A stretch of DNA of 41,223 nucleotides, taken from the IMG/VR virus record IMGVR_UViG_3300028394_003304, positions 1 to 41,223 of that record; one strand, 5' to 3'. Shown here in pieces: positions 37,007 to 41,223 of this stretch. Positions within the stretch are counted from its first letter, which is position 1; each line of letters opens with the position of its first letter. This DNA is from a virus. The translations under genes and the position numbers were made by a program. A model generated the notes under the pieces. It made no database searches, was not told where the DNA came from, and saw only the letters and a program-made list of their open reading frames with translations.

Positions 37007-38278
37007 ATGGAAAGAATACTAAATTACAAAATGTTCGAATCTGAAGCTCAGGTTGAAACACAGGAGACACCGGAAATAGACGAAGCAAGATCTTGGTATA
37101 GCCTTAATAGCAACACAGAAGAAATGTATAATGCATTTCAAAGATCTGCAGAAGGTGGAGATTTACAAGCTATCGGTGTTGATGAATACGAAAGACTAAG
37201 TAACGAAATAGTTCTGGAAAGACGTGGTGGTCCTATGGCCAAAGTCGCTATCTTTAAAAACGAGGAGGGAGAATATTGCTACGAATATCTTTCAAGCAAG
37301 ATAGGTGTTGAAAGATACAATCTTTCCAAATTTGATACACCAGAAAAATGCTTAAGAGCTCTACTTCTTAGAATTATTAGAAACAATATTCCTGCTGCTA
37401 TTATACCCAAGCAAGATATACCTAGTTTAAACTTTACAGAATTAGTTCCCATTGGATCCGGTTTAGGTATGGAGCAAATTCTAGCAAGAATGAAGGAAGT
37501 AATCGGAGGTCACGAGTTATCTGATCTTGATGTTACTGCTGTAGTTGCTTTACCAACAATTCAGAATCTTGATGAGATGGGGCTAGTAGGTAAAGGATCT
37601 AGACACGATAGAACAATTATTAACAAGGTGGATATCATCTCACCTAAATATAGATTCTATTCTAGAGCAGCACAAAGAGTTGGTGAAATCTATGGGGATA
37701 TGCTAGCTGATATACTTAGTGTAAAGAAAAATGAACTAGGAGGTATAATGTTTAATACCAGTTATGAGGTATGGAGAGTTAACAACTCAAACCGTAAACC
37801 TCTCAATAGTGTTAACTTCAGAACAGGGGATAACTCGGTTGTATGTAATATTCAGGATAATGAAATCTTCGGATCTGTATTTATTGCAATATTCAAGAGA
37901 ACATTCAAAAGAGCAAAAGGTAAATACGAGAAGGAGCATTTAATAGAGCCTACATATTCTATCAGAACTGACAGAGATCAAAAGGTTGAACTTATAACAG
38001 AGCTTAATTCGCTTCTAAGTGATTATTTTACCATTGGTGCTGAAAGTCTTGATGCGAGTATTTTCATCGAGCCAGGAGAAGAAAATTCAGCCATACATAA
38101 TAATTCTAAAGCACTCCTTATTAAGTATCTTCTAAGTAAAGGTTCAGTTGCGCTAAAAGGTGTGATCGCTGAAAATGATAATCTACAAGATCTTGTCGAT
38201 CTTACTACTAAACGTGAAGATGTTGATGCATTAACTAAACAATTAATCAAAGTGTCTAGAGCACTTAGATACGTATAA
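37007..38278 (+). CDS. hypothetical phage protein with head-targeting-like N terminus, 423 aa
   Basis: Begins MERILNYKMFESEAQ, the clearest resemblance to a targeting peptide, with E-S-E/A as cut. The remaining chain is alpha/beta with R-Y-N-L-S-K-F-D-T-P-E-K-C, G-S-R-H-D-R-T-I-I-N-K-V and a C-terminal helix. No family recognised. Same operon as the 522-aa gene, followed by the zinc protein after 5 nt. Confidence 0.65.
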   Translation: MERILNYKMFESEAQVETQETPEIDEARSWYSLNSNTEEMYNAFQRSAEGGDLQAIGVDEYERLSNEIVLERRGGPMAKVAIFKNEEGEYCYEYLSSKIGVERYNLSKFDTPEKCLRALLLRIIRNNIPAAIIPKQDIPSLNFTELVPIGSGLGMEQILARMKEVIGGHELSDLDVTAVVALPTIQNLDEMGLVGKGSRHDRTIINKVDIISPKYRFYSRAAQRVGEIYGDMLADILSVKKNELGGIMFNTSYEVWRVNNSNRKPLNSVNFRTGDNSVVCNIQDNEIFGSVFIAIFKRTFKRAKGKYEKEHLIEPTYSIRTDRDQKVELITELNSLLSDYFTIGAESLDASIFIEPGEENSAIHNNSKALLIKYLLSKGSVALKGVIAENDNLQDLVDLTTKREDVDALTKQLIKVSRALRYV

Positions 38279-38283
38279 TAGAT

Positions 38284-38532
38284 ATGGAGAATATACTAGA
38301 AAGAAAAAGACAGGATGTGTGTTCAGGTTGTGGTAAAGCCATCATGGATGCTGAAAAGGAGTGTGCACACTGTGGAGCATTTCCACATAAGGCATATCAC
38401 GAGAGAGCAGCAGTTAAAACATTAAATGTAGCTAAGCACATACAGAATTCTCCAGCAATGCAGCCAAATCAAAAGCTAAGCGAAGACGATGGTAAATTAG
38501 AAAATATTCTATCATTCGAAGATTTCAAATAA
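38284..38532 (+). CDS. zinc-ribbon protein with a terminal F-x-x-F tail, 82 aa
   Basis: Two C-x-x-C pairs, V-C-S-G-C-G and E-C-A-H-C-G, make one zinc site near the N terminus. The chain ends E-N-I-L-S-F-E-D-F-K, the same terminal pattern seen at N termini elsewhere. Middle part disordered. Last gene before a terminator. Function unknown. Confidence 0.65.
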   Translation: MENILERKRQDVCSGCGKAIMDAEKECAHCGAFPHKAYHERAAVKTLNVAKHIQNSPAMQPNQKLSEDDGKLENILSFEDFK

Positions 38533-38551
38533 AAGCCAAATAAAATGATTT

Positions 38552-38582
38552 AAAAATTCCAGCTTAGGTTGGAATTTTTTTT
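38552..38582 (+). terminator. intrinsic terminator
   Basis: AAAAATTCCA and TGGAATTTTTTTT form a stem with a short loop and a T tract. Confidence 0.8.
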
Positions 38583-38602
38583 GTTTATGGACTAAAATTA
38601 TT

Positions 38603-39259
38603 ATGGAGAAAAATATACATCAGATATGGGTTGGGCCCTACGAGATGCCGGATAGGGAGAAGGGGTATGTTCAGAAAATGAAGGAATTCAATCCCGGATG
38701 GCAACATTTTTTATGGACAGATAATAATCTTCCAGAATTACCAGAGGAAGTTAGAATCCGCTGCGAATTGTTTAAGAGACAAAAGGATTATGCTCATATT
38801 GCGGATGCCATCAGGGTTTTTCTTGTTCATAAATTTGGTGGAATATACTTGGATGTCGATTTCCAGCCGATGGGTAATCTTGATGACTCAAAGATTTCGG
38901 AAAGTCAAGGTGTATTCTTTTATCATGGCGGAGACGATTACACAATGCCAAATGGATGCTTTGGTCTTTCAGCAGGAACAGAAATGGGGGAATATCTTCT
39001 TTCCCAGATTTCATCCAAATTCGGAGGATGGTACGGTCCAAGTTGGATGGGAGGGGAAGTAAAGAAATTTCTGGGTATGGAATATGAATCTGAGCATGAC
39101 CTTGTTGATAAAAAATTACGGGATCTTAATATTAGATATATGACTTTCTATGATCTAGAAAGCAATTATTGTACTCACCGAGCACTCTATTCATGGAGTC
39201 CAGAAAACAAAAGGAATTTTGAGAGTGGAAATATAAACTATTTGGAAGATCATGAATAA
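38603..39259 (+). CDS. glycosyltransferase family 32 (OCH1/capsular type)
   Basis: 218 aa. The start I-H-Q-I-W-V-G-P is the usual family opening. The metal site is G-G-I-Y-L-D-V-D-F at about 92-100, with the D-x-D. Upstream D-A-I-R-V-F-L-V-H-K-F precedes it, as in capsular polysaccharide and mannosyl or galactosyl transferases. It moves a sugar to a surface glycan, or possibly to DNA. Overlaps the next glycosyltransferase by 8 nt. Confidence 0.88.
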   Translation: MEKNIHQIWVGPYEMPDREKGYVQKMKEFNPGWQHFLWTDNNLPELPEEVRIRCELFKRQKDYAHIADAIRVFLVHKFGGIYLDVDFQPMGNLDDSKISESQGVFFYHGGDDYTMPNGCFGLSAGTEMGEYLLSQISSKFGGWYGPSWMGGEVKKFLGMEYESEHDLVDKKLRDLNIRYMTFYDLESNYCTHRALYSWSPENKRNFESGNINYLEDHE

Positions 39260-40046
39260 TAAAGTAAGCTTCGTTTGCACAACATATCGTAGATTCACCT
39301 GCGTCGAAAGAATCGTTGCACAATATCATGCACAGACTTACGAAAATAAGGAGCTCGTTATATTCAATACCGATACGAATTATCCATATTCACTTGGATT
39401 CGGTGATGATTCGATCATCATAATCAATAATGATAAGGATTACATAACAGGGAATCCATATTCAAATAGAGGACAAATCTGCAGGGATGCTGTTACACAC
39501 GCAACAGGGGATTATTTTATGTTAGCTGATGATGATGACATCTACCTACCGTGGCATATGCAGCAAGCTGTCGATGGAATAGAATTCAACGGAAAGGACG
39601 CTTGGAAACCTGCTGCTAGCTTCTTTGCATCACAGGAAAGAGTTGAGATGTGTCAGAATACCTTGGAGGCTTCGGTTATAGTTAAGATGGAAAGAATCAG
39701 AGAGATTGGATTTAGATCCGATCTAACAGGATACGAGGGTCTAAGTTGGTACACAAAGCTTAGAGACGAGGGTAACCTAGACGAAAACAACAGACAATAT
39801 GTTCCATCATACTGTTTTAACTGGAGCGATCCCCATGAGGTTGCGGGCCATAAACAATCAGGAGATATAAACAATCCGGATAATTTTGAAAACCACAAGC
39901 TGGCTTCAATGGATTATGCAAAAAGACCGCTGAACAACAACTTTGATCTTTCGGTAGTCTATGAGAAATACTATAAATACCTAACAGATAACAGAGATAA
40001 TTTTCCGGCGGAGTATTTCAACAGGTATGCACTAGAATTTTTATAA
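39252..40046 (+). CDS. glycosyltransferase family 2-like
   Basis: 264 aa. Opening K-V-S-F-V-C-T-T-Y-R-R, nucleotide part E-L-V-I-F-N-T-D-T, N-R-G-Q-I-C-R-D-A-V-T-H-A-T-G-D-Y and the metal site M-L-A-D-D-D-D. A later W-Y-T-K-L-R and F-N-W-S-D-P-H region could bind the acceptor. Acts with the GT32 gene with which it overlaps. Substrates unknown. Confidence 0.83.
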   Translation: MNNKVSFVCTTYRRFTCVERIVAQYHAQTYENKELVIFNTDTNYPYSLGFGDDSIIIINNDKDYITGNPYSNRGQICRDAVTHATGDYFMLADDDDIYLPWHMQQAVDGIEFNGKDAWKPAASFFASQERVEMCQNTLEASVIVKMERIREIGFRSDLTGYEGLSWYTKLRDEGNLDENNRQYVPSYCFNWSDPHEVAGHKQSGDINNPDNFENHKLASMDYAKRPLNNNFDLSVVYEKYYKYLTDNRDNFPAEYFNRYALEFL

Positions 40047-40051
40047 CATTA

Positions 40052-40083
40052 TTTTTTTAACCCGCTTGCTTACCTTACATTTG
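40052..40083 (+). promoter_or_regulatory. Bacteroidota-type promoter, T7-N17-TACATTTG
   Basis: T run 40052-40058, 17 nt, TACATTTG at 40076-40083, 26 nt before the ATG of a replication-like operon. Confidence 0.78.
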
Positions 40084-40109
40084 CTAGATATTAACAAAGA
40101 AGAAGACTA

Positions 40110-40460
40110 ATGAACTGCACTGAATGCAATAGCACAAAGAAACAAAGGGTTGATTTTATCAGGGAGGGAAGATGCGAGTGCTGCAATGGTTCAAGAAAGA
40201 TATCATTCAATCGATATGTTCAGTATCAGATTTCAGTAGTATCATGTACCTCTGATGGTGATGAGCTAAGTGTAACCGTTATGAGAGCAAGAATAATGCA
40301 AGTCATTAGGGATTGTTTTAAAGAGTTTAATAAGGATACAATTCCTGAAATCAACAGATGCAAATACTCGGAGGATACAGATCCTGTTAAGGTTGTGCAT
40401 TTTTATATGAACCAATTCCAAGGTAAGGACTGTTTAAAAACTGAGAGCAGATTATGGTAA
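40110..40460 (+). CDS. zinc-binding protein of unknown function, 116 aa
   Basis: N-terminal C-x-x-C and C-x-C-C pairs (N-C-T-E-C-N and R-C-E-C-C-N-G) suggest a zinc finger. The rest is an alpha/beta domain with R-A-R-I-M-Q-V-I-R-D-C-F-K-E-F. First gene of the unit that continues to the helicase, with a 7-nt overlap to the next gene. A nucleic-acid-binding accessory is plausible. Confidence 0.6.
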   Translation: MNCTECNSTKKQRVDFIREGRCECCNGSRKISFNRYVQYQISVVSCTSDGDELSVTVMRARIMQVIRDCFKEFNKDTIPEINRCKYSEDTDPVKVVHFYMNQFQGKDCLKTESRLW

Positions 40461-41089
40461 ACAATATTGAAAAAATCAAGAAGCTACTAAACTTCGAAAA
40501 GGCGGGTGACTTCTATATGCTTTATGTATTTAAGCGTAAGAAGGATCAGCCAGAGGGAGAACGCGATAATCACCAATCAGTTAGAACCATCAAGACATAT
40601 TGCATCGAGAGCATAGCACATCTTGATCGTAGGTATGATGAGATTGTTCAGCTGTGTGAAATGTTTAATGCGAGAGCTTATATTCATGTACAGAAACAGA
40701 ATCACTTCGACGTGTCGCTAAACATGATGGTTGATCTTGCACAAAGAATACAGAACGGCCAACACAATCAGAAAGTATTATTTGATTCAGTTGTTGGACA
40801 GATCAAAACCAATGAGAAGAGATGGATCATTGATGTTGACGATATGGCGGAACCAAGTCCTGTGATGGTGGCTTATATAGAATACGAATGTAAACCATAC
40901 ACCGAGATTGAATTTGATGCTGCGGGAATGCCAACTGGTTATAAAGTTGGGCCAAAGATTGAAGCAGTTATTCCAACTAAAAGTGGACATCATCTAATCA
41001 CTAAGAAGTTTGATGTGATGAAGTTCAAAGAGAAATACCCAGATCTGGATATCCAGAAGAAAAATCCAACGCTTTTATATTGTCCGTAA
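40454..41089 (+). CDS. hypothetical protein, possible archaeo-eukaryotic primase-like fold, 211 aa
   Basis: A D-x-D step in R-W-I-I-D-V-D-D (about residue 117) and a later P-T-K-S-G-H-H-L-I-T-K-K-F-D resemble the acidic and S-x-H motifs of archaeo-eukaryotic primases, with D-I-Q-K-K-N-P-T-L-L-Y near the end. Location before a helicase gene fits a replication role. The match is only to short motifs, and a phage-specific nuclease or nucleotidyltransferase is possible. The stop and the helicase start overlap as TAATG. Confidence 0.45.
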   Translation: MVNNIEKIKKLLNFEKAGDFYMLYVFKRKKDQPEGERDNHQSVRTIKTYCIESIAHLDRRYDEIVQLCEMFNARAYIHVQKQNHFDVSLNMMVDLAQRIQNGQHNQKVLFDSVVGQIKTNEKRWIIDVDDMAEPSPVMVAYIEYECKPYTEIEFDAAGMPTGYKVGPKIEAVIPTKSGHHLITKKFDVMKFKEKYPDLDIQKKNPTLLYCP

Positions 41090-41223
41090 TGAGTAAAGTT
41101 AAAAAGAAGAAACCAATTATAGATTTAGATTCTCTTAATTCAGATCAAAGGACAGCCTTTGAGGAGTTAAGAGATTTTATCTATGATAAGGGTGATGATA
41201 GTGTATATGTGTTAAAGGGATGG
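41089..41223 (+). CDS. helicase, Dda/RecD-like (superfamily 1), N-terminal part; runs off the window
   Basis: First 45 residues only. L-N-S-D-Q-R-T-A-F-E-E-L-R-D-F-I is the opening Q motif, and V-Y-V-L-K-G-W is the strand leading to Walker A (expected next as A-G-T-G-K-T). Dda in T4 unwinds DNA at origins and removes proteins. The walker motif is beyond the edge, so the family is inferred from the opening segment. Confidence 0.72.
   Translation, partial: MSKVKKKKPIIDLDSLNSDQRTAFEELRDFIYDKGDDSVYVLKGW

Overview
The window is about 41 kb of densely packed coding DNA from a large tailed phage of the T4-like type whose host is very probably a member of the Bacteroidota (Flavobacteriia-like). The phage assignment rests on the C-terminal end of a T4 gp43-type DNA polymerase at the left edge, the start of a Dda/RecD-like helicase at the right edge, endolysin and other wall-active genes, a GIY-YIG homing endonuclease, many very short overlapping genes, and terminators between short operons. 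The host assignment rests on six upstream sites with the Bacteroidota sigma-A -7 box TAnnTTTG, each placed exactly 17 nt after a run of seven T, and on weak or absent Shine-Dalgarno sequences. A second motif, GATATATAA or a close variant, lies a short distance upstream of many other genes and probably plays the part of the T4 TATAAATA late promoter.

Layout: 1-1227, end of the polymerase and two small genes. 1285-3671, a RimK-like ATP-grasp/retropepsin fusion plus small and acidic proteins. 3776-4701, a membrane protein, a lytic transglycosylase and a membrane micropeptide. 4751-5819, a probable glycosyltransferase-like protein and a short gene. 5840-6278, a phage tmRNA, followed by a hairpin-preceded GIY-YIG endonuclease. 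7260-11472, a membrane-anchored protein, methylglyoxal synthase, a dCMP-type thymidylate synthase-superfamily enzyme and several small unknowns. 11572-13755, an HTH-metallophosphoesterase and an RNase HII gene that is interrupted by a 7-nt insertion carrying a UGA. 13761-19488, unknown genes, a zinc-ribbon protein bracketed by inverted repeats, a secreted DNA/RNA nuclease and a PD-(D/E)XK-like protein. 19490-22118, an LpxH-like phosphoesterase, a GT2 glycosyltransferase and a cytidylyltransferase. 22121-28055, an L,D-transpeptidase, secreted or lipoprotein micropeptides, an AAA+ ATPase, two broken small genes, a HAD protein, an SGNH hydrolase and thioredoxin. 28088-32749 lies on the minus strand: a basic micropeptide, a coiled-coil two-TM protein, a response regulator, a double-PAS histidine kinase, a GT-B glycosyltransferase and a GH19 endolysin. 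32857-41223, a DEDD exonuclease, four large or medium proteins with head-targeting-like N termini, two more glycosyltransferases, zinc-binding proteins, a candidate primase-like protein and the helicase start.

Three themes tie the genes together. First, wall attack: lytic transglycosylase, L,D-transpeptidase, GH19 endolysin and SGNH esterase. Second, host reprogramming and sensing: two-component system, methylglyoxal synthase, thioredoxin and tmRNA. Third, about ten proteins share a short terminal peptide with the pattern hydrophobic-x-x-F-x-x-F, often followed by an acidic or E-S/E-A step. It resembles the T4 capsid-targeting sequence of internal head proteins and would mark a set of proteins packaged in the head, including the ATP-grasp fusion and the SGNH hydrolase.

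The most unusual single observation is the RNase HII gene. The catalytic motif is restored exactly if the ribosome leaves one GGC codon, skips UGAA, and lands on the next GGC. Limits: everything here is read by eye; no database search, alignment or fold prediction was run.
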